Below are positions 34,265 to 43,433 of a stretch of DNA of 64,000 nucleotides, piece after piece. The notes beneath the pieces were generated by a model that made no database searches, was not told where the DNA came from, and saw only the letters and a list, made by a program, of their open reading frames with translations. Made by a program: the position numbers and the translations under genes. The DNA is from Kitasatospora sp. GAS204B (GTDB taxonomy: Bacteria > Actinomycetota > Actinomycetes > Streptomycetales > Streptomycetaceae): assembly GCF_029892155.1 (NCBI RefSeq), contig NZ_JARZAG010000021.1, positions 1 to 64,000 of the forward strand, in the 5' to 3' direction. The number at the start of each line of letters is the position of its first letter. The stretch's first letter is position 1.

Positions 34265-35770
34265 TCAGACGGTGACGCGCTCGGTCTGCTCACTCCGCTC
34301 GGCCGGTGCGGCCTGCTCGGCCTGGAGACCGGTGGTCTCCCCGGCGGTGGCGGAGGTGTTCTCCCGAGGCGTGGGGAGCACGGCCATGATCACACCGGAG
34401 ATCACGATGGTCGCGGCCCAGGCGAGCCCGTACTTGCCGATGGGAGTACCGGAGAACGGGCCGGCGAACCAGTCGCACTTGGTGAAGGCGAGCCCGATCA
34501 GCAGCGAGAGCACCCAGGACACCATCGCCTGCCAGCAGAAGCCGCCCCGGTACCAGTACCGGCTGCTCCGGCTGGTGTCCATCAGCGCGGCGGCGTCGTA
34601 ACGCACCGCACGCGACCGGCGCCGGAACATGTCCACGGCGTAGACGCCGATCCAGGCCGAGAAGGAGACGGCGAGCAGGATCAGGAAGGTGATGAAGGAG
34701 CCCAGGAAGCTCTTGGCGACCAGCATCAGCATCAGGCCGCCGACCAGCGAGATCACGGCGTTGATGCTGACGGCCATGGCGCGCGGCAGCTTGACGCCCA
34801 TGGTCTGGGCGGTGAAGCCGGCCGAGTACATCGAGAGGCTGTTGATCAGCAGCATGCCCACGATCGCGGTCAGCAGGTACGGCACGGCCAGCCAGGTCGG
34901 CAGCAGGTCACCGAGGAAGGAGACCGGGTCCGCGGCCTGCGCCAGACCGGGCGAGGCCACCGCCATCACGGCACCCATCAGCACCATCGGCACCATCACC
35001 AGGCCGGCGCCGGAGACCGTCACGCCGACGATCTTCTTCCCGGAGGCGGCGTGCGGCAGGTAGCGGGCGAAGTCCGGGCCGGTGGGGACCCAGCTGATGC
35101 CGCCGGCGGCGATGGTCCCGATGCCGGCGATCATCATCGCGGTGGTGCCCGCGGGCTTGGAGAAGACCTCGCTCCAGTGCATGTGCACGATCAGGTAGCC
35201 CAGCACCAGGACGCTGAAGACGCCGAAGAGGTAGGTCGACCAGGTGTTGCAGACGTTCAGCGCCTTCCGGCCCATGCCGGAGACCAGGAACGTACAGGCG
35301 ACGAAGAGGAAGAGCGTGATGACGATCAGCGCGGTATTGCTCTTGACGCCGAAGAGCAGGTCGAGAACGGTCAGCACGGCGTAGGCACCGGTGACGGCGT
35401 TGATCGTCTCCCAGCCGAACCGCGCGACCCAGAGGATCGCGCCGGGGAAGAGGTTGCCGCGCACGCCGAAGGTGGCCCGCGAGAGCGTGGCACCCGGCGC
35501 CCCGCCCCACTTTCCGGAGACCGACAGCACGCCGACCATCCCGAAGGAGGCGAGTGCGGCGCACGCCGCGACGATCAGGACCTGCCAGAAGTTCAACTGG
35601 TTGAACACCACCAGGGCCGCACCCATGGTGAGAAGCAGCACGCTGATGTTCGCCGCGACCCAGGTCGGGAAGAGCTCGCGGACTCTGCCGCGCCGCTCGT
35701 GGTCCGGGACAGGTTCGATACCGCGCGTCTCTATCGCGCCGTCGGTGTCGGCGGTGGACAGATTGTCCAT
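34265..35770 (-). CDS. NCS1-family nucleobase/cation symporter
   Basis: The protein has 501 residues from an ATG at 35770, chosen because ggag lies ~9 nt upstream on the minus strand; an ATG 12 codons earlier lacks an SD. About twelve membrane segments are visible. 'ATFGVRGNLFPGAILWVARFGW', read in two parts, and 'GTIAAGGISWVPTGPDFARY' are typical of purine-cytosine permeases (CodB/Fcy2 type). Substrates in this family include cytosine, allantoin, hydantoins and vitamins. No catabolic gene adjoins it, so the substrate is open. Confidence 0.82.
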   Translation of the reverse strand: MDNLSTADTDGAIETRGIEPVPDHERRGRVRELFPTWVAANISVLLLTMGAALVVFNQLNFWQVLIVAACAALASFGMVGVLSVSGKWGGAPGATLSRATFGVRGNLFPGAILWVARFGWETINAVTGAYAVLTVLDLLFGVKSNTALIVITLFLFVACTFLVSGMGRKALNVCNTWSTYLFGVFSVLVLGYLIVHMHWSEVFSKPAGTTAMMIAGIGTIAAGGISWVPTGPDFARYLPHAASGKKIVGVTVSGAGLVMVPMVLMGAVMAVASPGLAQAADPVSFLGDLLPTWLAVPYLLTAIVGMLLINSLSMYSAGFTAQTMGVKLPRAMAVSINAVISLVGGLMLMLVAKSFLGSFITFLILLAVSFSAWIGVYAVDMFRRRSRAVRYDAAALMDTSRSSRYWYRGGFCWQAMVSWVLSLLIGLAFTKCDWFAGPFSGTPIGKYGLAWAATIVISGVIMAVLPTPRENTSATAGETTGLQAEQAAPAERSEQTERVTV

Positions 35771-36037
35771 GAGGGTGGCTCCGGGCGTGTGAAGCGGGAG
35801 ATACATCGGACATGTGGAACATTTGTGGAACTCTTCGCGCGTAGCACGCGGTTCGAGCCATCCTACTGTGTTCCAGATGTGACCTGATTGATGCCATTAC
35901 CGCCCGGGGGTACCGGTAGATGCGGATATCGGTGCGCGTCGGGTGGCTGGGGAGGGCCGGGCTTGGCCACTCTGTCCTGGTCCGAGCGAGCGAGCGGGCG
36001 GGCGGGCGAGCGGGCGACAGCGGCCCGGACGGGAGGC
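35771..36037. other. 267-bp intergenic region upstream of the NCS1 permease
   Basis: It must hold the permease promoter. Two adjacent copies of a near-identical segment, atgtggaac at 35812-35820 and ttgtggaac at 35823-35831, may be a regulator site. A low-complexity gagcgggc-like stretch at ~35986-36017 looks like slippage. No gene was seen. Confidence 0.4.
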
Positions 36038-37063
36038 CTAGGAGGCGGTGCGGCCGCCGCCCCAGCGGATCGCCGCCGCACCGGCGTAGTCGCCCGCGTG
36101 CGCGAAGCCGCCGAGCACCACCAGGTCGCCGTCGGCGACCTGTCCCGAACGGATGGCGCGGTCCAGGGTGACCGGGATCGCCGCGCCGAACATGTTTCCG
36201 CAGCTGTCGAAGGTGTCAGGATGCCGATCCGCCGGCAGTCCCAGTGCCTCCCGCCAGTTCTGCAGGAAGGTGCGGTTGGGCTGGTTGGTCACCAGCAGGT
36301 CGATCCCGGTGGTGGCGACACCGAGCCGTCGGCACAGTTCCGCGACGACCTCCGGCACCAGGCGGTTGCCACGCTCCAGGACCTTGGCGATGCCGGACTC
36401 GGTGAAGCCGATCCGCAGTTGGGAGGTGCCGGGCTCCCAGTACTTGCGACCGTCGTCCAGCACGGCGGTCATGTCGCCGCCGTAGTCGGCGATGTGACGG
36501 GTCGTCACGTCCAGCACCGGTGAGGACCCCGAGGTGGTCAGGTAGCCCACCCCGCAGCCGTCTCCGGGGATCGCGGCCTGGGCCAGCCGGCGGACGTCGG
36601 ACTGGGTGAACAGCTGGCCGGCGGCGCTCTGTGCGTTGCAGATCAGTGCGGTCCTGGCGTCGGTGGTGGTGAGGATCTGCCGGGCCAGTTCGAGCATGTG
36701 GACGAAGGAGGCGCAACCGGCGTTGGCCACGTCGATCAGCCACTGCGGCTTCAGCCCCAGCCGGCGAGCCACCTCGGTCCCGGCGCCCACGAACGGCGTG
36801 TCCGGCAGCTGACTGTGCATCAGCAGGACGTCCACGGAGCGGATCTCCTCCGGCCCGTGCCGCTCGATGAGCGGCTGCACCGCGCGCTCGACCATGTCCA
36901 CGTTGGTCTCGCCCACGGCCACGTGGTGCCGCCGTGGGGGGACCCTGAACATGGGGTTGTCGCGAAGCTTGTCCTCGGCGCCGGGGTACTCGGTGTAGAA
37001 CTCGGCGGGGACGGGCTCGCCCGGCAGATAGCCGGCGACATCGGTGAGGCTGACCGTGGTCAC
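36038..37063 (-). CDS. KAS III-like acyl transferase with altered triad
   Basis: The protein has 341 residues from a GTG at 37063 in a GTGA overlap with the SRPBCC stop. The fold is of the 3-oxoacyl-ACP synthase III type. The nucleophile Cys lies in 'VANAGCASFVHM', and the Asn in 'SCGNMFGAAIP'. Where FabH has its catalytic His ('HQAN'), this protein has 'TNQPN', an Asn. Loss of that His usually removes decarboxylative condensation and is seen in KAS III relatives that transfer acyl groups or do other chemistry. With the ThDP enzyme and SRPBCC protein it probably builds a small specialised metabolite. The product is unknown. Confidence 0.7.
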   Translation of the reverse strand: MTTVSLTDVAGYLPGEPVPAEFYTEYPGAEDKLRDNPMFRVPPRRHHVAVGETNVDMVERAVQPLIERHGPEEIRSVDVLLMHSQLPDTPFVGAGTEVARRLGLKPQWLIDVANAGCASFVHMLELARQILTTTDARTALICNAQSAAGQLFTQSDVRRLAQAAIPGDGCGVGYLTTSGSSPVLDVTTRHIADYGGDMTAVLDDGRKYWEPGTSQLRIGFTESGIAKVLERGNRLVPEVVAELCRRLGVATTGIDLLVTNQPNRTFLQNWREALGLPADRHPDTFDSCGNMFGAAIPVTLDRAIRSGQVADGDLVVLGGFAHAGDYAGAAAIRWGGGRTAS

Positions 37064-37740
37064 CGCACCACCGCCGCGCGCGGGGAGGTGCTGACCGGCA
37101 GCCCGCTGCGGTGGCGGTGTTCCAGGATCGCCTTGAGGTTCGCCATCTCCACCGTGTGGCCGGCGTAGAACAGGTCCCAGTAGTCGCCCACCCACGGCCG
37201 GTCCGCGCGCGGCGCCAGGTCGGGGTGGGGGTTCTCGTCGTAGTAGGGGTGCCGGCAGTTGGTCCAGGTGATCACCGAGCCCGGCTTGTTGAACACCAGC
37301 TGGGCGGGCACCACCCGCATCAGGTAGACCATCCAGAGCTTGTCGCCCTGGTCCCAGGCGCAGTGGAAGTCCACGGTCATGGCCTCCGGATGGGTCTCCA
37401 CCTTGCAGAAGATCCGGGTCTGCTCCTCCAGCCGGTCGTTGCCGACCCACAGCCCGGGAGTGCCGGTGGGGACGAAGTTCCTTAGGCTGAACGTCCATTC
37501 CTCCAGGTGGTGACCCTGCCTCAGGTACTCGTAGGCCTGCTCCGGCGGGCAGTCGACGTACTCCTGGATCGTGCAGTACTTCCCGTAGACCTCCTCGTGC
37601 GGGTAGGCGGGTCGGGTCAACTCGGCACACCGGCCCACCAGTTGTTCCAGGTCGGTGTTCTCGACCCTGGTCAGGCCGGGGATGTCGGCCAGCTCAGCCG
37701 ACTCAGCCAACTCAGCCGACATGGACGGGTCCGCGCTCAT
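37060..37740 (-). CDS. SRPBCC-fold protein
   Basis: The protein has 226 residues, with SD gaggag 8 nt before the ATG at 37740; the start lies 29 bp inside the upstream gene. Strands and helices such as 'YCTIQEYVDCPPEQAYEYL' and 'EEWTFSLRNF' fit the SRPBCC/START fold, which binds hydrophobic ligands and in biosynthetic clusters may act as cyclase or aromatase. 'PYYDENPHPDL' and the WD motif near the C-terminus are not diagnostic. It is the third of four overlapping genes. Confidence 0.65.
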   Translation of the reverse strand: MSADPSMSAELAESAELADIPGLTRVENTDLEQLVGRCAELTRPAYPHEEVYGKYCTIQEYVDCPPEQAYEYLRQGHHLEEWTFSLRNFVPTGTPGLWVGNDRLEEQTRIFCKVETHPEAMTVDFHCAWDQGDKLWMVYLMRVVPAQLVFNKPGSVITWTNCRHPYYDENPHPDLAPRADRPWVGDYWDLFYAGHTVEMANLKAILEHRHRSGLPVSTSPRAAVVR

Positions 37741-39427
37741 GAGTGGTCTCCTCGTTCTCGGCCGGCTCGCGGCCGGCGATGGTCAGGAAGGGCAGGAACG
37801 GTGGTATCTCGGCAGGGTCGAAATCCAGCGCGACGAACGCGGGACCGCTGCCCGCGTTGCTCCGCAGCAGCGCCTGCCGCAGGTGCGGGCCGTCCTCGGC
37901 CCGGGTCACGTCCAGGCCGGGGAACATGGCTGCCACCCCCGCGGCGATGTCGGTGGGACGGAACAGGTTGCTGGGGTGCGGGGCCCCGAGGAACAGCTGT
38001 TCCCGGGTGGCGCACATGGCATGGGCGTTGTTGTTGAAGATCACGAAGGTGACGGGTGCGGCGTGCTCGACCGCGGTGTGGACCTCCATGCCGTGCATGA
38101 AGAACGCTCCGTCACCGGCGAGCACGTACGTGCGCTGCCCGGTGGCGAGCGCGGCGCCGATCCCGGCACCGAAGGTGTAGCCCATGCCGCCCATGCCGAC
38201 GGCCACCACGAAGCGGCCGTGGCGCGGGGCCGGGAGCAGGTGGATCGCGCTGGCCCCGGCGTTTCCGGCGTCCACGAAGACGTGCGCTTCGGGGGGCAGC
38301 GCGGCCTCGATCGCGGCCACCGCCGAGGCGTAGGAGGTGGCGCCACTGCGCGGGGTCGGCGGCGTCGATGGCGTCGGCAGGGGAGCGGGGCCGGCATGGT
38401 CGGGAGCCGGCCGCGGACCGGGGTCGAGCCGGCCGGCCACCATCCGCAGCGTGTCCCGCAGTTCACCGCGCAGGGAGATCCCGGGCACGAACGGTGGCTC
38501 AGGATCGATGCAGATCAACGGTGTCCCGGCCAGTGCCGGCTCCAGACCGGCGCGGGCCATGGCCGGCAGCCGGGTCCCCACCAGCAGGCAGACATCGGAT
38601 CGCCGCAGGCAGTCCGGCACGTTCTGATGCCCCATCACCCCGGCCACCCCCGCGAACCGGGCGTCGTGGTTGTCGAACACGTCCTTGGCATCGGGGGTGA
38701 CCGCCACCCAGGCGCCCAGGCGGCGCGCCAGCTCGGCCAGTTCCGCCCGCGCGCCGGCCGAGGCCACGCCCTCGCCGGCGACGATCAGGACGCGCCGCGC
38801 GGCACGAAGCACGCCGACCGCGTGGGCCCGGGCCCGGGGCTCCGTGCGTGCGGCCGGGACGGCCGGCGCCGGTATCGGCTCCCTGGCCTCGACCAGTGCC
38901 TGCTGTACGTCCTTGGGCAGCAGGAGCACCGCCGGCCCCTTGGGATCGCGCTGCGCTGCCGCGACCGCCCGCGCCAGCAGCTCCGGGATCGAGTCCGCGT
39001 CATCGACCCGGGCGCAGAACCGCGTCACGGGTGCGAACAGCTCCCGCGCGTCGAAGGAGCCCGCCTTGCCGCTGGAATCCTGGAACGCCCCGCGCCCCTC
39101 CAACTCGGTGGGCGGCAGTCCCACGAACGCCAGCACCGGCACCCGGGAGGCATACGCCTCCGCCAGCCCCGGCACCAGATTCACCGCTCCGCCCCCCGAG
39201 GTGGCCGCGACGACGCCCAGGCGCCCGGTGGCCCGGGCGTGCCCGTCCGCCATGGTGGCGGCGGAGAACTCGTGCTTGGCCACGACGGTGCGGATCGCGT
39301 CGCCCGTGGCGTGCAGGGCGTCGTACAGGTCCTCGATGTTCGCGCCACCCACGCCGAACACGTGCCTGACGCCGGCCTTGGCCAACTCCCGCGCCAGGTA
39401 GTCGACGAGCCGGACCTTGGCAGTCAA
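37712..39427 (-). CDS. Thiamine-diphosphate-dependent enzyme
   Basis: The protein has 571 residues from a TTG at 39427 in a TTGA overlap with the regulator stop; SD gaggag lies ~8 nt upstream. The N-terminal PYR domain contains the activating Glu ('VVAKHEFSAATMADG'), a central domain follows, and the C-terminal PP domain has the GDG...NN ThDP/Mg motif ('GDGAFFMHG' to 'FNNNAHAM'). It belongs to the acetolactate-synthase/benzoylformate-decarboxylase superfamily. Decarboxylation or carboligation of a 2-oxo acid is expected. Substrate specificity cannot be read from the sequence. Confidence 0.8.
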   Translation of the reverse strand: MTAKVRLVDYLARELAKAGVRHVFGVGGANIEDLYDALHATGDAIRTVVAKHEFSAATMADGHARATGRLGVVAATSGGGAVNLVPGLAEAYASRVPVLAFVGLPPTELEGRGAFQDSSGKAGSFDARELFAPVTRFCARVDDADSIPELLARAVAAAQRDPKGPAVLLLPKDVQQALVEAREPIPAPAVPAARTEPRARAHAVGVLRAARRVLIVAGEGVASAGARAELAELARRLGAWVAVTPDAKDVFDNHDARFAGVAGVMGHQNVPDCLRRSDVCLLVGTRLPAMARAGLEPALAGTPLICIDPEPPFVPGISLRGELRDTLRMVAGRLDPGPRPAPDHAGPAPLPTPSTPPTPRSGATSYASAVAAIEAALPPEAHVFVDAGNAGASAIHLLPAPRHGRFVVAVGMGGMGYTFGAGIGAALATGQRTYVLAGDGAFFMHGMEVHTAVEHAAPVTFVIFNNNAHAMCATREQLFLGAPHPSNLFRPTDIAAGVAAMFPGLDVTRAEDGPHLRQALLRSNAGSGPAFVALDFDPAEIPPFLPFLTIAGREPAENEETTHERGPVHVG

Positions 39428-40446
39428 TCGGAGCTCCTCTCCGCCAGGTCGGGCCGCACGACGAGGCCGGACGGCGAGATGGTCTGGAAGCGTCGGCGGT
39501 ATTCGTTCGGGGTCAGTTCCAAGGACCGACCGAAGGAGCGGAAGAACGTCTCCGGCGCCGGGAACCCGCAGCGGCGGGCGATCTGGGTGACGGGCAACTC
39601 GGTGGTCTCCAGCAGCTTGCGGGCCCGGGCGATGCGCATCTGCTCGATGTACTGGCCGGGGGGCGTACCCACCTCGCGCCGGAACACCCGGGCGAAGTTC
39701 CGCAGGCTCATGTTGGCGCGCTCGGCGATCTCCGGTAGCGGCAGCGGCTGCTCGAGGCGCTCGAGGATCCACTCCTGCGCGGCGCGAATCGGTGCGCGAT
39801 CGGCGAGTTGGGCCTCCAGGATCGCGCTGAACTGCGGCTGCCCGCCGTTCCGCTTGAAGAAGAGGACCAGGTACCGCGCCACCTCCAGCGCGAACGCCGC
39901 GCCGTGGTCGGCCTCCACCAGGGAGAGGGCCATGTCGATCCCCGTGGACACCCCGGCCGAGGTCACGAACCGGCCGTCCCAGACGAAGATCGGTTCGTGA
40001 TCCACCGTCACATCCGGGTAGCGCCGGGCCATTTCCTCGCAGAAGGCCCAGTGGGTGGTGGCCCGCCGCCCCTTCAACAGGCCCGCCTCGGCCAGCAGGA
40101 ACGCCCCACCGCAGACGGAGGCGACCCGGCGCGACCGGGCGGCCGCCCGGCCGATCCACGAGACCAACTCCCGGTCCGCCAGCGCGTCCTTGAGACTCCA
40201 GCCGCCAGGGACCAGGAGGGTGTCGATCGGGCCGTCCGCGTGGTCGAGCGGCTCGGCTGCGATCACCATGCCCGAGCAGGTCCGCACGAGCGGCGCGTCG
40301 GCGGAGACGACCTCGATCCGATAGCGGACACCCGTCTCGGCGAGCCGACGGTTCACGGTGTCGAACACCTCGATCGGCCCTGCCACGTCCAGTGCCTGGG
40401 CCCCGGAATAGATCACCACCACCACGCGTCGCTGATGCACGATCAC
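39424..40446 (-). CDS. GlxA-type AraC-family regulator (DJ-1/PfpI + HTH)
   Basis: The protein has 340 residues. The first ~200 form a DJ-1/PfpI-like domain, with 'SVCGGAFLLAEAGLL' at the nucleophile-elbow position. The last ~110 are an AraC-type double helix-turn-helix ('IAERANMSLRNFARVFRREV', 'VTQIARRCGF'). Such proteins usually activate a neighbouring operon; here it is the first gene of the operon it probably controls. A palindrome at 40528-40545 upstream is a candidate binding site. Confidence 0.85.
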   Translation of the reverse strand: MIVHQRRVVVVIYSGAQALDVAGPIEVFDTVNRRLAETGVRYRIEVVSADAPLVRTCSGMVIAAEPLDHADGPIDTLLVPGGWSLKDALADRELVSWIGRAAARSRRVASVCGGAFLLAEAGLLKGRRATTHWAFCEEMARRYPDVTVDHEPIFVWDGRFVTSAGVSTGIDMALSLVEADHGAAFALEVARYLVLFFKRNGGQPQFSAILEAQLADRAPIRAAQEWILERLEQPLPLPEIAERANMSLRNFARVFRREVGTPPGQYIEQMRIARARKLLETTELPVTQIARRCGFPAPETFFRSFGRSLELTPNEYRRRFQTISPSGLVVRPDLAERSSD

Positions 40447-40527
40447 AGCCTGTATCCGGCACGGGGCGGCGGCAATGACGGCCTACTGACGAATTCGGCC
40501 ATGCGCGGTGGCCGGGGAGCGGCGAAC

Positions 40528-40545
40528 CGCTACTGACCAGTAGCG
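40528..40545. promoter_or_regulatory. Palindrome upstream of the GlxA-type regulator
   Basis: cgctactgaccagtagcg has perfect 8-nt arms and a 2-nt centre. The half-site ctactgac also occurs at 40483-40490. It lies in the 140-bp gap between the GNAT stop and the regulator start. Autoregulation is likely, though the binding protein is not shown. Confidence 0.5.
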
Positions 40546-40586
40546 TTCACGGAGAGTCAGAAGCCGATGTGAGGAGGGTCATACGA

Positions 40587-41156
40587 TCACACCGAGAAGG
40601 CGGCTCGGCTTCTCGGGATGGCGAGCTCGATCTCGTGGAACGGGGTGTCGCCGGGGACCAGGACCGTGTGGCCGGTGCGGTCGAAGCCGACCTTGCGGTA
40701 GAGGGCCTCGGCCCGGGCGTTGTCCTCGTGGACGTGGAGGCGCACCCGTTCGATCCGGGGCTCGGCGAGCGACCAGGACCACTCCAGGGCGGCGCCGAAC
40801 AACCGCTCGGCCAAGCCGACTCCGCGCGCGGCGGGTTGGACGAAGACGCCGACGACGTGGATCTGCGGTGCCTTCGCGGCCTGCCCGAAGACCGTGTCGT
40901 CGCCGGGCAGTTCGACGCGGGCCGTGACCGTGCCCAGCCACTCGCCGTCCGGGTCCTCGGCCACGAACTGCCGCAGCGACGTTCCCGCGCCGGAGGCCTC
41001 CGCGCGGCCCTGCCAGAAGTCGTCGGGTCTGGCCACGGCCTGCTCCAGCGTCTCCAGGAAGGCGAGGTGCGCGACCGGGTCCCGCAGGGCGGCCAGCCGT
41101 ATCTCCTTGGCCTTGGGCCAATCCTGGTGCCGCACGGTCTTGATGGTGTAGGTCAT
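40587..41156 (-). CDS. GNAT-family N-acetyltransferase
   Basis: The protein has 189 residues from an ATG at 41156 with a G-rich SD; an ATG 20 codons earlier is less likely. The acetyl-CoA loop lies in 'VGVFVQPAARGVGLAERLF' (R/Q-x-x-G-x-G/A type), followed by 'LHVHEDNARAEALYRKVGF', typical of GNAT motif B. The acceptor substrate is unknown. It is monocistronic and divergent from the next gene. Confidence 0.82.
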   Translation of the reverse strand: MTYTIKTVRHQDWPKAKEIRLAALRDPVAHLAFLETLEQAVARPDDFWQGRAEASGAGTSLRQFVAEDPDGEWLGTVTARVELPGDDTVFGQAAKAPQIHVVGVFVQPAARGVGLAERLFGAALEWSWSLAEPRIERVRLHVHEDNARAEALYRKVGFDRTGHTVLVPGDTPFHEIELAIPRSRAAFSV

Positions 41157-41251
41157 CCCCGGATCCTCGCACCTGCCCGGATGGCGTTCGCAACAGGATT
41201 TTCCCATGTGGCACACTGTGCCGATCTTCGATGCCGGGAGCTGAGCCGACC

Positions 41252-41782
41252 GTGTCCGTGTTCACCAAGCGCCGCAAAGTCCGCCTCTCGAAGCACCGGA
41301 TGGTCGACAGTCCCTTCGGGCCGATACGGATCAGCCATGACAGCTGGCCCTCCGTCATCGCACTCGTGCAGGGGGAGGGCATGCCGGCCGTCACGGTCCT
41401 GCCCGATCGTGACCACGGCGCCATGAGCGTCGACGGCCGGCGGGTGACCACGAGCCGCAGGACGGACCGACGCTGGGACCCGCGCCGAGCGGCGCGGACC
41501 CGCAACGCCCTGGTGGGCGGCCGCGGCTACGAGCTGAGGCCGACCGGGCTGTGCCGGGCCCGGCTCCTGCGGGACGGCACACCCATCGCCGAGGCGCGCG
41601 GCACCCTGCTCTCGTACTCCCCCTTCCAGCAGATCCCCGGGATCGACGCCAGGCTGACCTGGTCGCACGGCGTCGACCCCACCGACGTCGCGATCGGCCA
41701 GGCCATGGTGGTCGCCTTCGGCGCCGGTGCCCCGGGCGCGCTGACCACACTCGCCTTCTGCTGGCTCGACTGGATCAACTGA
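41252..41782 (+). CDS. Conserved protein of unknown function
   Basis: The protein has 176 residues from a GTG at 41252, preceded by SD gggag at 41236-41240; an upstream in-frame ATG at 41231 lacks an SD. It is a soluble, Arg-rich protein without signal peptide or membrane segment, and I recognise no family. The C-terminus is Ala/Gly-rich ('AIGQAMVVAFGAGAPGALTT'). It may be a single-gene transcript between GNAT and the glycosyltransferase. Confidence 0.55.
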   Translation: MSVFTKRRKVRLSKHRMVDSPFGPIRISHDSWPSVIALVQGEGMPAVTVLPDRDHGAMSVDGRRVTTSRRTDRRWDPRRAARTRNALVGGRGYELRPTGLCRARLLRDGTPIAEARGTLLSYSPFQQIPGIDARLTWSHGVDPTDVAIGQAMVVAFGAGAPGALTTLAFCWLDWIN

Positions 41783-41879
41783 CGTACGGCGGAGCGCGGG
41801 GCCGACGGGGCGCCGCCACCGACAGGCCGACCCCGCGGCCCGCACCGGGCTCTGTGGACACGACGGTTACCATCCACGG

Positions 41880-43433
41880 ATGAGCGGCACCGGCGAGCCA
41901 GGGCGGTCGACACCGTCCCCACCTGCACCTACGCCCGCACCGGCGGCGCGGCGGGCGCGCGCGGTGGCGCTCGTGCTGGTCGGGCTCGCCGCCGTGCTGG
42001 CCGTCGCCGTCCGCCTCCCGCTGCTGCACCTGCCGCTGGACCCGGACGAGGGCGGCTACGCCTACCTGGCGGCGAGGTGGGCGGGCGGCGCGCGCCTCTA
42101 CTCACCCGCCGCCTGGGTCGACCGGCCGCAGGGGTTGATGCTGGTCTTCCGCCTGGTGACCGACCTGTCGTACTCGGCCACGGCGCTGCGGATCGGTGCG
42201 GTGACCGCCGCCGTCGTCCTGACGGCCGGCGCGGCGGGCGCGGCCTGGGCGGCGGCGGGGCGGCGAGCAGCGGTCGTCGCCGGGCTGCTGGTGGCGGTGG
42301 TCAGCGCCGGACCGTACGTCGAGGGCTACGAGTTCAACGGCGAGCTGATCGCCTCAGCGGTCGGCACGGCGGGCGTCGCGCTGGCCCTCTGGTGGCAGCG
42401 ACGCGCGGCGGCGGCCCGCTGGCTGGTGCCGGCCGGCGTGCTCTGCGGGGTCGCGCCGTTGATGAAGCAGTCCGCGCTGGATTCGCTGGTCGTGCTGGCC
42501 GCCGTGGCCGCGACCGCCGGCGGGCGGCGGGCCCGGGCGCTGCTCGCGGCGGGCGCCGGCGCGGCGGTTCCGCTGGCGGCCGCGGCCGTCCACGGCGCCG
42601 TCACCGGCTGGTCCGCCTGGTACTTCGCGGTCGTCGGCTTCCAGACGGCGGTCGCCGCGACCAGCGGATCGGGCTCGCGGCTCGGCCCGGACTACCAGAC
42701 CTTCCTGCACGTGGCTCCGGACCTGCTCGGCCTGGTCGTGGTCGGCCTGCTCGGCTGCGCGACGGTGCTGCGCGCACGGAACCGTCGCCTGCCGCTGCCG
42801 CTGCCGCTGCCGCTGCCGCTGCCGCTGTTGCTGTGGCTCGCCGCTGCCGTGCTGGCGGTACTCGGCGGGCCGTTCGCGCATCCCCACTACTGGGTCCAGG
42901 CGATCGCCCCCCTCGCGGTGCTCGCCGCCGTGGCGGCGACCCGGCTGCCGATGCGCCTGCGTCCGGGCGGCGGCCGCGCGCTGGTGTCCGCCGTGCTGGT
43001 GACGGCTGCCGTCGCGGGCCCGCTCGCGGTGCAGTTCGACCTGGCGACGAAGACGCCGCAGCAGCGGGTGGCGTCCGTCATCGACGACCGACGCCTGCTG
43101 GTGAACGGGCAGCTGGCAGGCTGGTTGCGGACCCGCACCGCGCCCACCGACACCGTCTTCGCGTTCACCGCCTCCGCCGACCTCTACCTGCTCGCCGACC
43201 GCTCGACGGGTTTCCCCTACCTGTGGAACTCGGCGTTCCAGGCCGTCCCGTCCGCCGAACCCCGGCTGGCCGACTGGCTCGACGGCGCCTCGGGACCGAG
43301 CTGGGTGGTCCTCTACGACCCGCCGAGTTCGCTGGACCCCTCGGGCCGCCTCCAGGGGATCCTGGATCACCGCTACCGCCCGGCCGCGGTCGTCGACGGC
43401 GTCCCGGTCCTGCGGCGGGATCAGATGGCCTAG
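41880..43433 (+). CDS. GT-C type membrane glycosyltransferase (GT39-like)
   Basis: The protein has 517 residues with about ten to twelve membrane segments. 'PLDPDEGGYAYLA' in the first outer loop is the acidic motif of GT-C enzymes of the GT39/ArnT/AglB type, which use polyprenyl-phosphate sugars. A hexanucleotide tract (42789-42824) encodes a Leu-Pro repeat in a loop. The TAG stop is formed by the end of the palindromic element that follows. The acceptor is not evident. Confidence 0.7.
   Translation: MSGTGEPGRSTPSPPAPTPAPAARRARAVALVLVGLAAVLAVAVRLPLLHLPLDPDEGGYAYLAARWAGGARLYSPAAWVDRPQGLMLVFRLVTDLSYSATALRIGAVTAAVVLTAGAAGAAWAAAGRRAAVVAGLLVAVVSAGPYVEGYEFNGELIASAVGTAGVALALWWQRRAAAARWLVPAGVLCGVAPLMKQSALDSLVVLAAVAATAGGRRARALLAAGAGAAVPLAAAAVHGAVTGWSAWYFAVVGFQTAVAATSGSGSRLGPDYQTFLHVAPDLLGLVVVGLLGCATVLRARNRRLPLPLPLPLPLPLLLWLAAAVLAVLGGPFAHPHYWVQAIAPLAVLAAVAATRLPMRLRPGGGRALVSAVLVTAAVAGPLAVQFDLATKTPQQRVASVIDDRRLLVNGQLAGWLRTRTAPTDTVFAFTASADLYLLADRSTGFPYLWNSAFQAVPSAEPRLADWLDGASGPSWVVLYDPPSSLDPSGRLQGILDHRYRPAAVVDGVPVLRRDQMA
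42789..42824 (+). repeat. Six ctgccg hexanucleotide repeats
   Basis: A tandem tract inside the glycosyltransferase gene encodes alternating Leu-Pro. Slippage would change length by two residues without shifting the frame. Confidence 0.85.

Noticed and set aside
35986..36017. Possible tandem repeat gagcgggc
   Set aside because: Irregular low-complexity GC slippage; no clear unit.
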